Part shown: positions 27,046-40,805 of the stretch, piece after piece
How the letters are laid out: each line of letters starts with the position of its first letter
Position numbering within the stretch: the first letter of the stretch is position 1
DNA from: Brienomyrus brachyistius
Lineage: Eukaryota > Chordata > Actinopteri > Osteoglossiformes > Mormyridae
Length of the DNA: 64,000 nt
Direction of reading: 5' to 3'
Assembly (NCBI RefSeq): GCF_023856365.1
Contig: NC_064542.1
Span: 23,716,127-23,780,126, forward strand
The notes under the pieces: model-generated
What the model saw: only the letters and a program-made list of their open reading frames with translations
The model's database searches: none
Told to the model about the DNA's origin: nothing
Program-made: the position numbers and the translations under genes

Positions 27046-27529
27046 ACCTAGCCCACCTGTACAACTACATTTATATGTAGATAAATGTATATACAAATAT
27101 GTAAGAATAATATTTAAATATACAAAATAGATAAAATGTATATAAGAAAAACAAATGAAATGGCTGAGTGGTGCTGCTTTTTGCTCGGACAAATACAAGA
27201 TTACTTTTAACAGCCTTATTGGCTCAGTGTGGTTGGGCACTTGGGCGCCATCAATAACAATTTGTGCTTGCAGTTCGGGTTTAAAAATGCTAAACGAGGA
27301 CTGCATACACTCAATTAAAGGGCAGTAGAACTTGTCTTGGTAATACCACCTGTGCATTTACAAACACGATGTGTAGTCAAGGTGAAACTGATCAATTATG
27401 GCCAATTTTTGGCTCATGCAATTTTGTAGCATATCGATTTCACCAAAAGGGTGGACCCACTTTCTTGACTAAATATTCCTAAAATCTAACTGAATCTTGT
27501 ATTACTTAGTTTTATTTTAAAAATGAATA

Positions 27530-28389
27530 CAGGCTGTCCCAAGGTTATGAACAAGATCCATCCCTTAAGTCTGTCTTTAAAGATAGGGTATGTGATTTTG
27601 GAGAAACTAGCTGATTTTGAAAGTCCAACTGAAAATCCCACCCCCTCATTGCAAGCATCCCTCCAATGCCACTCCTAAACACTTGCAGGCACATTGCCTG
27701 ATTACTACTGTAGGACAAGTCCATGAGGGAGAGCGTATGGGGGAGTTCAACATAACATTATTGTCATATCCAAATACCTAAAGGCCCATTCACCAAACAT
27801 CATCATAATGAATATTAACAACGGAATGGCTATGCGCAATACTGACTGCTGTCAAGCTAGCATGTTAGTATTGGGAAATAAAATTGAAATTGGAGTTTGC
27901 TGCAGTAAACTATTGCTGGCTGTGGTAATGTTATATATCTGGCAAAGCTACAAAGATAAGCGAGATTAGCGGTACTACACAGCCAAAGTTTGTTTGAAAA
28001 GTTTTCCGCACATTTCATCCATAATGTAGCCATCATAGCAGCTGCAGGACCTACCTATTGTCTGGTGATTATATTTTGGCAGAAATTTGCTGAATTTGAC
28101 AGATTGCATATCCTAGCTTTAAGTGAAATTTGTAGGATGATCTGAAACATAATAATACAGTGTATAATAGTAGTAATGATAATAGTATAATTATTATAGC
28201 GTAATAATAAATAGCTACATGTGGTCCTGTACTCTACCTTGAGCTGACAAACTGCTGAAGCTGCCCAATATTTTCGCGAACGTCACAAGTTGCATTTAAC
28301 CTGAACTTTTTATATAATAGACTTCATGACAGTCCATTCATAAGTACGAGTTGTATGTAAGTGGGATGTTCTTAACCCAGGGATGCCTG
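27530..28389. mobile_element. Tigger-like inverted-repeat element with a nested insertion
   Basis: Left end CAGGCTGTCCCAAGGTTATG pairs with right end AACCCAGGGATGCCTG; both arms contain AAGTCTG/TAAGTGGGATG and TACGAGTTGT-type sequence. The left end follows TA. The terminal CAGGC..CCC.GGTTA.GAAC pattern resembles TcMar-Tigger elements. The arms are split by a separate inverted-repeat element at about 27575-28128. Confidence 0.6.
27575..28128. mobile_element. Nested inverted-repeat element
   Basis: TTAAAGATAGGGTATGTGAT at the left and ATTGCATATCCTAGCTTTAA at the right are imperfect inverted copies. They lie wholly inside the Tigger-like element, so this insertion is younger. No transposase frame; superfamily unknown. 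Confidence 0.5.
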
Positions 28390-29680
28390 AATAACAACTA
28401 AATATTTCTAGAGCTCTATTTTCCAGGAACTGGCAGGATGGCAGACTTAAAGGCCGAATAAAAAGAAAAAAAAGAAAACCGTTTCAGATCAGTGTCATAT
28501 TTCTGCAATGTGGCATTATCGTAACTGTGGAAATGACTCTCAGGCTTATGATGACGTCACTTAATTCCACAGTATAGCCCAGATATTAGAGACCTGGGTC
28601 ACTGTGCAGGTTTGGTGCCATGCGCATGGGTGCTGGTTACTTCCCCCATGACAACAGAGAATGGATTTTTCAAACACTAAAAGAGAGTAGTGTTCACAAT
28701 GAACGCATGTCCTGTTTCAGTGAACATCCCCTGATATACTATATGATGTTTCTCGACCAGCATGTCATGTAAAAGTGAATTTTTCCAACAAATTTAGACT
28801 TACTTTTCAGGTATCTGTAGTGTACCAGCAGGCTGTAACCAACATATGCTAATACGTATCTCTGCCAATACACTGCCAATCTCTTCAAAAAGTGCTGTCT
28901 TTCGGGGATGACTCTTTAGTGGTGATATGATTCATGGGTACGGGTTTATTTGTCAACTTAAAGAGAACAAATCTGGAATGTTACTCTCTGCTGACTACAA
29001 ACTGCACCTAAAATAATTACAGGCAACATTTTGTTCCAAGAATCAGACAATCCATTTGCAACAAATAATCCATCGGTAAACCATGCTTTCTTCAGATTAG
29101 GTATGATTTTGTTGTGCATAATCCATACTCTTATAAATACAGCCTTCGCAAAGTATAAATTATAAAAAATGCATCTAAACAGCTTTGCTGCAGCAGCTAA
29201 ATTAATGTAAGAACTCAAGAAAAAAATAAGATAAAACTGGCTTTGACATCCTCCATTACATGCACACAATATTTGCATGTCTCCCAAAACCCAATGCGAT
29301 CTTCAGGAATGATTTAAATTCCTGTGAATCTATAAGCAATATAACTTTTCATTAAAAACACACTCGCCCTGTTGCAACAGCTGCCTATCACACTTTGTGA
29401 CATTGTGCCTTGTGGGCCCTGAATGAGACTTACCCAGGTAATAAGGTAAGTGATGGTAATGCCAGAGTTATGACTCAGCAACCCTGCAGCTAGCACTCTG
29501 CTTACACCAGAGGTAAATCACATACACAAGAAATACGTCACTTAGATGAGTCTTTTGACTGATGGGAACAGGGACACACAAGTGCAGGAAGGGGTGCATT
29601 CAAAACAGACAGTCATACATTTAAGAGTCAAGTTCTGAACAAAACCAATATTTAGAGAAAAAAAACGGCCAAAACTGAGT

Positions 29681-29686
29681 CATGCA
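29681..29686 (-). promoter_or_regulatory. UGCAUG (Rbfox-type) motif downstream of exon A2
   Basis: TGCATG on the minus strand lies 27-32 nt inside the intron after the A2 donor. Rbfox splicing factors bind UGCAUG, and downstream placement normally favours exon inclusion. The motif is exact; the function is inferred from position only. Confidence 0.4.
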
Positions 29687-29712
29687 TCTTCCTCGGTCAC
29701 CATAGAGAATAC

Positions 29713-29772
29713 CTTCATCTTCATCACCGTCGTTATCCGACAAATCCTCGCCCTGTTTTTTGCCGTGTGGTC
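29713..29772 (-). CDS. nlgn3: Neuroligin-3 cassette exon A2 (splice site A, acidic 20-residue insert)
   Basis: This 60-bp exon follows a long pyrimidine-rich tract and acceptor ATCATAG, and ends GATGAAG before donor GTATTC on the minus strand. With the incoming G it reads GPHGKKQGED then [10 protein letters not shown], closely matching the remembered mammalian NLGN3 A2 insert ([20 protein letters not shown]). Eight of 20 residues are Asp or Glu, so its charge is opposite to that of A1. It is phase 1 at both ends; splicing to the next exon creates the Asp of DIRD. It stands alone, with 11.0 kb of intron on the A1 side and 15.2 kb on the common-exon side. The continuation of the open frame past GAAG into ILYGDRG is intron, not coding. 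Confidence 0.94.
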
Positions 29773-32700
29773 CTATGATTGAAAGAAGGAAGACACAAAA
29801 AGCACAAGAAAATTCAAAATAGCATGATTGACAGGACAAAGAGGGAGAGAGAAGACGACAAACGGTTGCAAAAGACTAAGAAACATGTCAGCTAGGGAGA
29901 CCTTCACAGCAGAAAGAGAGACTCATATTACACCACTCGCAAACACACAAGAGTACGCACTGCGATATGTGCAAACACATTAGCAGCTCCAGTTCATATT
30001 TACGACACACCATCAAACATTTTTACCATGTTGCATATGATACAGAATAATTTAATACTAGCACCTTTGATTTGAAATTATAGTGCAACACCTGCAGTAA
30101 CAAACTTGAAACACTTGCGAATTTATGTTATAATTTATATAAAAACCGCTTGAGAGTCTTAATAATTTTGGTTTGTTAGCAATGCTTAACGGAACATGAA
30201 CAGAGACCAGGTGCATGTCATTCGTTTTTTAACCACCCCCAACCCCCCCCCCCCCCCAAAAAAAAAAAAACACACAAAAAATCTTTAGCTGAAAATATTA
30301 TGATTATTATTACTGTTATTTATGATGCTTAGTGAAATTCACAGACTTCCATTGTACGCAATGGACTGATGTCATATTTACATAGTTAAGTTGGTGGGAA
30401 CATCTCCATCACAGATCAGAACAGTATAGAGAAGGAATCTGAATTAGCAGTAAAAGCAGAATAGCAAATCCGCAGTATGAGCAGTAGTTAATGCAGCTTA
30501 AAAAAGGAACATCTGGAAAATCATAATATTATATTTCAACTTCAATGTACATATTTTTCATTGTGTTCAACATATGATACCCTATAAATAATTCGATCTG
30601 ATTATGAATTGTAAACAAACGTGACAATTAAAGGCTTCACTTTACGGTGAAGGTAATGCTGTAATATAATGGCAGAGCACTGTCCAAGAGAGCAGAGAAA
30701 AGTCTTTATGTAACTATCACATTCAGCACTCATTTTCCCGATAATAAAGACAAAAAACACCAAAAACCTGCTGGCGCTATACGTTTGAAGCATGAAAAGC
30801 AACAGGATATCTATCAACAATTTATTCCTGATTTATATCTAGAAATGTTATTGGGAAGGTAAAGTCATAAGTGCAACAAAGCGAAATTTAACAAAATGTA
30901 CCTACAACTGCCTTTTCTCAAGTTAAGTTTGCTTTAAAACTTTTTTAATTGTGCAATATTGATATATGACTGCATTCTAAGTGCGTTATTAATGATTTAC
31001 TATAGGAGGGTGTAAAATAAACAGTATTTATTTTTTACAACGATAAAAGTTGTAAAATAATAAGGGATTATAAATCCCGTCATAGCATATTTTATTTATG
31101 ATTCCTGACATTCAAAACATGTAAAATGGCTCCATTCAACCATTTAATTTGAAATAAATATGTCAAGCTTCTGAGAAGCATGTCTGATACATAAGGGATT
31201 TGAGAAATCTACAATTACGTGAAACAGCTGGCATGAAAAATGGCCTTCAAGCTTTAAATGAAAACTTCAGGAGTGGAGCCTTTTGGCTTTCTGATGTGCT
31301 TGTTTATGACTTATTCTCAAATTGGAATAAACAATGTTCTGCTTCTAACCCTCACTTCCTCTCCTCATGTAACCTGTTAGCTCCTTGGAAAGGCTCTTCC
31401 TCAACTGCTAACTCTCAACAGCCACCCCCATGACTTCAAGTGCCATGGGGCCACCGCGCTGTGAATGGGCAGCACCTGCGAGACTAGGCCACATGGACAC
31501 CCCCCATGCCCTACCATATGAAACTGGAGTTCAGTAACCCACACCTCAAAATGGTCAGAACAGCAGGCTCTACAATACCAAGGGGTCAAAACTGATCTGT
31601 GGATTGGGGATTTGTAACTGAGCTGGTGTTGGGGGAGCTGAACGGGGGGGGGGGGGACACCTAAATCTCATTATATCAGTTGTGCCCCCACCCCCTCCCC
31701 GCAATTCTTCCACTTCCTTGAGACGCGCAGATGGAACTGGCAATGCATTAGATGGGAGAGAGCAGAGGAGAAGCCACCTCAATGCACAATGCCTCCATTC
31801 CCGGAAAAATAAGGTTCTGAATGCCAACAACTCATTTCACAAAGGTCAAATATTATAAGCGACTTAAAATGTTCAATAAGTTATGTTCTGCTTCTAAAAA
31901 TCCTACGACGGCCCTTTAAAAATATTACGGGATTGTAATGCTTTCGGTAAAGGACGCAGACATTTTAATGGTGGAGAAAAATAGGGTGAATCTTCACATA
32001 TCATCTGTGACATAACAGCAAAAGCAGGTCACTGTCCATTTTATGACTCGTAAAAAAAGTACAGAAAAGCACTATAATCATAAGATGCCACTGAGAATGA
32101 GACATTTCACTTAGCAGCAGAGTCTTCATACCACTCTACCTAAACAAAGGAGCTCATGTTGTGATATGGCTAAGAACAGGTGATTCTCAAACGCTTCTAT
32201 TTTCTTAACAAGGAAATCGCTTGTGCTCTTTAATGGAACTTTCAGAAATAAGCATAAATAGCATTTAGCCGAAAACGATAATTGAACACAGCTGTTAGAC
32301 GGCAAGCTATTTTATCTCCAGATGTTCTACAACGTGATAAAGAGCATACCGTTTAGCTGCCATCAATCATCATTACTCAAAGGAATCAGTCCCATATATT
32401 AGGAGACGTGCAGGTAAAATGGCTAATATAGAGTCCACATTGTGAAACGTGTGCTTTTACAGTATTAGTTTATTAACCCTGGAAGTCATGCTTCCCTTTA
32501 AAGGGCAATTTATTCCTTAAAAGCAAGCGACAAAAAGTCCTTCTTCAAACACATTAATTAATTTTGCCAGTAGCTGTCAAACTTCAAAGAGTGGTGGACA
32601 GAAATACCAAATTTATTTTGAAAAAAATATATTACGCTATTTGAGGACAATATAGGACATTTTTCCCCAAAGTATTTCCCTCAACACCTATAGTACACAG

Positions 32701-33569
32701 TGAACTATGACACATCCCTACTGAAAATTACAAATTATGCTGATTTTGCAACAAAAGAAACAGATAATGAGACTAATGGTTCCAGTGACCAATCTTTAAT
32801 TGCCCTTTTAAATGAAAATAATAGCTTTATATGGAAAAAAAATATGATTTATTAACCGTGTGTATTATAATGAATTGTAATAAAACCAGGCACAGGAGGC
32901 TGAAAAAGGCATTTCACCGAAATATGGCTAATGATGGGCTACCTGTTATCTCATTAATGACCCTGAATTTTTAACTGTGGTTGTAATGTAGTTGCCATTA
33001 GATACACAGTGTCAGTTCCTAGTGAGTTCCATTTATCTCACAATGGCAATTCATTGAAAGACAGCAGAGTGCTGTGGAAGAGGAGATCCCAGGATAGGTG
33101 TCTAGGATGCAGGTCATTTACTGAGCAGCTTGGTGGATCAAAATCCCTTTCAAGAAAAAAATAATGGAAAAATAATCGGTTATTGAATGCAAACTCTTCA
33201 TTTCTTCATTGCACATATCGGGCTCCACTGTAATAGATGTGTAGAATCCAAAGCCATCTTTTAAAATTTTTGGATCCGTATGGATCCGATTCACATGTAT
33301 TAGAATCACGTCTGTGTGACGTGAAGATGAGGAAACCACACCTACATCTTTCATTGAACCTCCTCTATCTGAAATTTGATATCGGTCTTAAGAAAAGGAC
33401 AGTAATCACATTGAAAAGCACTCAAGTGCTTTTTGTGTGGGCAAGTCGTCCCAGAAACAGGACCACAAGTAGGTCAGTCAGATCTCTGCATGTCATTTAA
33501 GTCTGAGTGAATTACGTACTGACAACAATGCAGGCGGTGCAAATACAATGCATTTAGTTGCACGAGTCA

Positions 33570-33645
33570 CTGAGCGGGGGGTGGGGGCAGGCCCTGAGCG
33601 GGGGAGGGGGCTGGCCCTGAGTGGGCTGCCCTGGGCCGAGGTCCG
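33570..33645. repeat. Short GC-rich tandem repeat
   Basis: Three decaying units of about 24 bp of the type CCTGAGCGGGGGAGGGGGCTGG at the start of a GC-rich block reaching 33950, where GGGGCA is repeated three times (33903-33921). Open frames here look compositional. Confidence 0.6.
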
Positions 33646-34339
33646 CTGTCACTGAAGGCCACCGCCATCACCGGCCGATGCCTTCATGGAGGAGGCAAAT
33701 CAAGCCAACCGAGCATCTGCCGTGCCTCCGACTGATGCGGCTCCCGGTCTCTTCACCTGCCCCTTTGACACGCTCGGCGTGCTGCTTTATCTGCCCGCGG
33801 CGGCACGCGATCCCAGCACCACCCGGCGCTGGACAGACACGGCCCTCCATACTCATTTCCACGCCACATTACCGCCTGCCACCACTCGGGGACAGCCTGG
33901 CAGGGGCAGGGGCAGGGGCACCAGCGACAGCTACAGCACCCGCGCCTCTGCCATTCCGTTCTGCCTAAACTCTCCTCTCAGACAGAGGTTTCCCAGTGTG
34001 ACTGTATACCTGAGGCTTTAGGGCTTTAAGCGTCACATAATATGTAATGTGTGTCCCTAAGCTGTACGCTCGCAAACATTTCGGTGCCGACAAAACCTTG
34101 GCGTCAGTGTAAAGGTGATCATTTATACACCTTGAAATTGCCATATTTGTTGCTAGATCCAGCTCAATCACAGATTTCTGTAATCCTCACACAGTGATAT
34201 AAGGCATACTTCAGATAAAGAACAAGATTTAATCCATCTAAAATGACATATGTGTCCAATACAAAAAAAGCACACACACTCACTTCATTGGGGCAAATAG
34301 ATAAAGTTTGACATTACAGCAATTATATATTAATATATA

Positions 34340-34852
34340 CTCAGTGGCCACTTTATTAGGTACAGGCAGCTAGTACAGGGTAGGACCTCGTCTTCACTCC
34401 AGAAGCACATCAAGGGTTCTGGGTTCAGAGGAGCCTTTCTGCACACCCCAGTTGTAATGAGCTGTTATTTTTGCACTTGTGGCCTCCCTGTTAGCTTTAA
34501 TGAGTCTGCCCATTCTCCTGTGACCTCTCGCATTAACAAGGTGTTTTCACCCGCAGAACTGCCACTAACTGGATGTTTCTTTGTTTATCGCACCATTCCG
34601 TAGAAACTCCAGTCGCCGTAGTGTGAAAATGCTAGGAGGGTGGCTCTTTCTGAGAGGCGGGGATCAACACGTCTGGCACCAATAATCACACCACATTTAA
34701 AATCACTTATATCATGTATGTCAGCTCTTCTAATGCTTAGCCAAACAGTAAGTGAACCTCTTGACCCAGTTGCAATCACATGATTTACTGTCTGGAGGGG
34801 CAGCCTATTTGCATTAACAAGCATGTGTACTGAACAAAGTGGCCAGGGAGTG
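34340..34852 (-). mobile_element. Non-autonomous Tc1/mariner-like element with TA flanks
   Basis: Left end CTCAGTGGCCACTTTATTAG and right end CAAAGTGGCCAGGGAGTG are inverted copies, each bordered by TA (34338-34339 and 34853-34854). The interior has recognisable but broken Tc1-family sequence (for example GTCTGGCACCAATAATCACA on the plus strand) and no continuous transposase frame. The interior similarity reads on the minus strand. Confidence 0.75.
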
Positions 34853-35041
34853 TATTAGTATAGGTGTAGATTCTATAGAAGTATGCAATATGGAATTATT
34901 TTACGAGTGATGAATCCAGTTACCAGCTGACAGCAGGTTCATTCTGGAACAAACTCCAGAATGTGTGCATGTCATTCTCCTCCGTAGGATGGCATTCTGC
35001 TGGTTACATTTTTTTCCAATACCCATATCCTGTGTTGGGAA

Positions 35042-35183
35042 TTTCAGGCCCAGAATTTACAAATCCAGACCAAGATTTTGTTTCTACCAACCAGTTGAGT
35101 CACTCTGTGACTGTGACTCTTTACACTCAACTGGTTGGTAGAAACAAAACACTCATCTGGATTTGTAGCTTCTGGCCCTGAAA
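35042..35183. repeat. Fold-back repeat, 59-bp arms and 24-bp loop
   Basis: The left arm (35042-35100) ends TTTCTACCAACCAGTTGAGT; the right arm (35125-35183) begins ACTCAACTGGTTGGTAGAAA. Pairing is nearly perfect for 27 bp beside the loop and continues with mismatches to TTTCAGG/CCTGAAA at the base. It could be a fold-back MITE or a hairpin RNA source; I cannot decide. Confidence 0.85.
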
Positions 35184-38100
35184 TGTGTAACACTGACCAT
35201 GTGCTTTTTCATCAGCTACTTTGTACACATTTCCCACATTGTTCAGGATCACTGATGTTTCTTAAGCTTCGCCTAACCAGCTAACCAACCTACTGACTGA
35301 ACAATTTTTCTACACTGGATAATCAAAACCCTGCACTGAAGAATTGCCAAAATAGATTTTAAAAAAATTTGACTAATTTTTGCTTAAGGTTTGTTACGGG
35401 AATATGTTTAGTTAAAATCATAATATATTTATAATTTACAATACATTATAGATCATTTTACACAAGCAGATAAATAAGGCTCAACAAAAAGTCTTTAATA
35501 AAAAGAATCAATTTAATTGTTGTTTTACTGAAGCAATTCAGTTAAACAACATTTTTCAAGGTACCCCAGCAGTCATGCTTCAGGGACTAGAATATGACAC
35601 GTTCAAGTCGTGAGTCTGTCCAGCTCCGTACTTGGCCGCCTACTTAATACAATTTGACATCCTCAACTAACGTTTCATTAAATTATTAAATTATACAAAC
35701 AAAGCCAATTAAAATGCTTTCAATCTACCATGATAGTAAAGAGTGCACTTCATTAAGGTTAAGCTTGCAAATAAACCTTAACTTGGCCTCTAAATATAAT
35801 TTGTTATATTATCTATTGTTTCTCAGGGATTTTTCAACACTAAGTGATATTTTACTAATTAGTCAATACATAATAAATATGCTCCTCTCCCCCTAACACT
35901 GACCTTCCCGGCAATGCACAGTCCGCTATATAATTCAGACACATCTGTGGTATGGGTGAAATCCATAGGTATTTTTAGATACAATATAAATATCAAATTA
36001 TAAGAATAGTATTAAGGATATAATTAGTTTTAGAAAACTCATCTACATTACCATTTATTTAATTATATTTTGTTTGTTCATTTATTTATAAATTAAAAAG
36101 TAATAAAAAACAAATCCCTTAGAAACATCAGTACAGATAGCTATGCAGTTTGATGATTAAATATTTGGCCACAAGCGAATCCTGTAATTATATCTAATAA
36201 TTAAATTAGAATTCCCCAGGTTAACATGCCTATATCCTAGAGAAACAAGATCTGTTTAATCTACATGGAGTTCTGTCTGTTGCACTCTTCTGAGCTACAC
36301 CTTCTCAAAACCGTGCCTTTAGTAGGTACACTGGGGTCATTCAGGCCTACAGCTGTTCAGGTGGGATGAAACCAGAAGAAGCCTAATAATCCTTCTAATA
36401 AACACCAGGCTCTAGGTCTGGTTGCTGGCTGAAAACGGCCAACAGAAACGCATAAGATGGGTGGACAGGAAATGGTGTAAAACAGGGAGATTTATTCTCC
36501 AAACACTTTTTACAAAAGTGACTCCTCTTTCTGACATATACATTGACCACTTGTTAGACTGACGAATAAATAAATGTAAATGTAAATAAGCGTTGCACAA
36601 CATATTTGCATATTTAACAATTCTTGTATTATGTATTGCTAATGAAAATGTGACACTCTGCTTATAAGTGTTATGAAAAAGAAATCAAATGATATTCCAC
36701 AGAATATGCTACCTGGGAGGGCCAGTGGGTTCCTTATATAAAAATCAAGAACAGCATAATTACCACTTGTCTGGGGGTTTCATCGTGCTAACATGCTGGT
36801 GTTCACATGTAAAGCCATTTAAGTAAAGCTTTTCATTAAAAAACATCCATATTAAGTTGGCTACAAGTGTCAGTGTTACATTAAGTTCTGTATCACTTTT
36901 ATACGATATATTATTGGTTAATAGCTTTGCTGTATCTGCTCAGATACCCTGACGCCTACTGTACCCTAAAGAAGCTTAAGTAACTTGGAGATTATTGGTT
37001 AATAGATATGATTAAAGTGTCTGTTGAATCATTACTTAATCGTCATAAAAAGTAGTACCTGACATAATACGGAAATACATAATACATAAATATTCTGGAC
37101 TGTTTCACTGATGAAATTTTTAAATGCAAAGTGAAAGGAAATAACTATCTCTATTTCCCCATTGCGTTAAATGAATGACACGAAAGTATACTTTCACAAA
37201 ATAATGACACTTCATTTAGCAATAAAACATTTTGAGTATCCATATGCATGCATGGGCGTTACTAGGATCTACTACCCTACTAGGTTGCTATTTTTCAATA
37301 AATAGTTGCATAGTAGCATTTTCAGCAACATTGCTATTGACAAAAATAAAACAAACAGGATGACTTAATGTTCTTTAAATGCTTTAAGTTCTAGAAAGTT
37401 TTTTAACGACACCAATTGAAATATTCAGTTTTATATCAGTGTTACATTTTATTATTACCTGGACTTGAACATAAAAAAGTTAACTCTAAAATATATTTGT
37501 AAACGCTAGTAGAAGTGTGGAAATTTTGAATAACTGATATATTTTTCGCCAATACTTATACCTGGTTATTGAGCCAACAGGATCTTTTGGCCTCCACTAA
37601 GGAAAACAGCTAATCATCTCCCTGGCTTTAGTAGTTGAGTCTTCAGCTGGTGCTGCTAACTTTGAATACTGATGTTATCCAGTTTATATATCGGCTGGCA
37701 ATACTGGCCAAGATACACACATGGGCCGTAACTGATGCTGTAACTGGTATATCATGCATCTCTCAAGCAAACTATCATATGCTCACTTTCTTATAACATA
37801 TTAAGTGTGAAAGCATGCTTCACAGCGGAGTAACCCTCCAGTCTGGAAAATTAGGACAGAGGGATGCTGCAGCTTCAAGTAATTTGCTAAATGAGCATTT
37901 CTAGAAGGATAATTTGCTTCTGATTTTTATATCTGAGGACGTTCGAGAGAAGATTTGCTTACTCAGCAGCCGCCGCTGCCCCATCACTGGCATTTCTGAA
38001 CTGGACCCAGAACAAAAGCAGCAACAAAGGCTGAAATGAGTCCATAAATGACATTAGTTAGGCGAAGGAGAAGACTAAGAGCTTCTTCCCTCTGATTTCT

Positions 38101-40125
38101 ATTCATTTTCAGATTTGTTCACTTTTCATACAGATTCGTATTTTAATAAAATAAGCACCAAGCTGATTTTTGAATAAATGGAATCATTAGTCATTAGAAT
38201 TAAAGCTTCAAAATTCCATGTAGCTACTAAACAGCCTGTAATCAGTGGAAGCTAGTATGCTCCTCTGGTACCTGACCCAGATACACAATGAACTTATCCT
38301 CTGGGGGCTGTATACTGAATACTTCACATTCAACACTCAGAGAATCTGACAAAGGTTTAGCATAAGTTGAAAATAAAGGAGTATTTCTGTAATAGCTTCT
38401 GACAGAATAATTTCAGGAAGTCAGCTTTATAATAAGTCAGTATAAAAATAAATTCTGCGGAAAAGGCTTCTGGACAATATATTTTCATTCTTACGAAGGA
38501 TCAAGTTAAGTATAATTACAGATGGCAACTCAGCAATGTGGATTAATTATCATTATTGCAATTTAAAATGTAAAAAGCTGCATCGCCAACCCAAGAAAGC
38601 CTGCAAACTCAGACATTCATACAAAAATAATGCTGCAATAAACTTTCAAATACATAATTTAGACACGGCAAACAAACATAAAATAAATAATGTATGATAA
38701 GGTTAAGTCAATCGCTTTGGCGAGACACTCAGGCATAGAAGCTGGGGACACGTCGAAGGCTGTCTGGCCGCTTTCGTGATTGGAGCTTTGTCAGAGGCAG
38801 AACCGGCGCCTTGAGGGCCATTCTGTCTTGGGCTAAATTGCTTCACAAAACCCAGAATGAGGGAATGTGCTGTACTTGAGCCAACTGGGCAATGGGACTG
38901 GATCTTATAACAATAAAACTCAGGGGTTTGACTTCTATGTAAAACGGTAAAAAAATGATAATGTAACTCTAAAGGAAAACATCCAAATCCTCGGCTTCAT
39001 ACAAGTATTAATTGCTCCGTATACAGTCAATCAAAACCGAGCCTAGGTCCTGTCCTTGCATGTATGTGGGTCACATGTATTCACTTTAACTTGGGACTGT
39101 CCGCAGGGTCTGTCTCTCTCCACAATGGCTGTAGCTGATTAGAAGCGAAAGCTGTACACTCACTGTTAATGCACCGGCTGTAGACGTTAAGTCATTTCAC
39201 TCTATTGCTTTGCACACTCCCACTTTGCTTCCAACAGTGCACAGCTTCTCTGGAAATACACTCATACAGGGATTGTATTAAACAAACATGCGAAACAGGA
39301 AAAAAAGGATTTCTGCTGATCATGTAGCAAGGGGTGCACAGGAAAGGAAACTGAAATATTACTAGTGTTATAATGATTAATATAACAACTAACTTGTATG
39401 CAATGCCAGGATACGTCATCAGCGAATGCAGGGCGTGTACGGCTGCAATATACTTTTTAATGTGACTGTTGGGTAGAAATGAACTCATGACACAGGGTCA
39501 TGTCCTGTACAGGGTGGCAGGCGAACTGCTTCAGTAAATATCCAGTCTCAGGTGTAGTAATGCAAAGCTGCGAAATCTGAGAAAAATAAGGTGATGCAAG
39601 GTGATGTAACTGCATCAACAAATCTAAACTAATTGAAGGTAATTGCTGCAAACAGGTTTTTTTGTGAGGTGCTTCTTCACACTGCTGTGAGCACAGTTGC
39701 TGCTTTGGCTGGTGTGGCCAGCGCAGGTTCAGCATCCCGCGACTCAAACGCTGATATGGGCTGACAGCAGATCTCTTGCATTAGTGGGACACGTCGTTTT
39801 CAAACCTGTATCACTCTACTGATCAAGGGCTCTACAAATAAATCATTTTATGTTATTCATTACCTATGTAAATTATTCACACATTTATCCATTGTTCGTA
39901 ATCACTACTCCAATTAGTAACAGTGGCAATTTAGAGCATACCCTTGGAGGCCCATCAAACGAGGTGTTGCAAATAGTTTGCATCTGTAACTGTACCACCA
40001 TGCTGCTTTATTCATTCCATCTAAAACAAGGCGTGCTACTTTATATCAAAGATACAGTGAATTTGTACTGTATATGATAGATACTCTGTATTTGCTTTAT
40101 CTGCTTTATTTGCTTTGCGTGTTTG

Positions 40126-40201
40126 CAAAAACATGGACAATCTGGCAGGGAGCTCAGAGGGAGCAAAAACATGGACAATCTGGCAGGGAGCTCAGAGGGA
40201 G
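40126..40201. repeat. 38-bp tandem duplication
   Basis: Two exact copies of a unit beginning GCAAAAACATGGACAATCTG and ending CTCAGAGGGA lie head to tail, followed by a third partial GCAAAAATT. Confidence 0.9.
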
Positions 40202-40800
40202 CAAAAATTTGAACCAGCTGTGGGTCCCTGAGAATCGAATTGGGAAACACGGCTTCATTCAACTAGTCTTAAATTTGTTGTCTACCTACTCATTTGATTC
40301 AATATAAACCTTATACAATAGATAATGGTCTATATAAGCATAAATATACTGCAGGCCTACAGACTTGGTTACAACAGTAAATCTGGTATACAGCTTATTT
40401 CATGTGCTGAAAAAAGATGTGCAACAGAAACATGTTTTGCAACCTACAGTAGTCATTTGCCCAATAAAGAGGAAAGTGTAACATCCTCACCCTCAGAGAA
40501 CTATTCAGGAGTTCAGCTCATAATTTGTTGCCATGTGATCTAAATCTAGAACTCTTCAGTTCTTGAGTGGAGCGTAATAAACAAGGTGTTCTATGCTACG
40601 GGCAAAGTGGAAGCCCCCTTTCTTCACAGCACACACCCACTCACACGCAACACACTCCGAAACACACAGTGACAGACAATTCATCTGGATTGCACGGCTC
40701 TGTTCGTCCCGTTTAGCACTTTGATTTCAGAGCTGATTGATGGCGTTATCTTGCCGGCTTATGAGAGGACGTACCAGCCGCTCTCCTCTCTGTTTCGCTC

Positions 40801-40805
40801 CATGC
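40801..40805 (-). promoter_or_regulatory. GCAUG motif downstream of exon A1
   Basis: GCATG on the minus strand lies 17-21 nt after the A1 donor, a position where Rbfox proteins can promote inclusion. It is only a pentamer (AGCATGG), so this is weak evidence. Confidence 0.25.

Noticed and set aside
33621..34021. Overlapping plus-strand frames rich in Pro and Arg
   Set aside because: They are compositional frames in a GC-rich, partly repetitive block.
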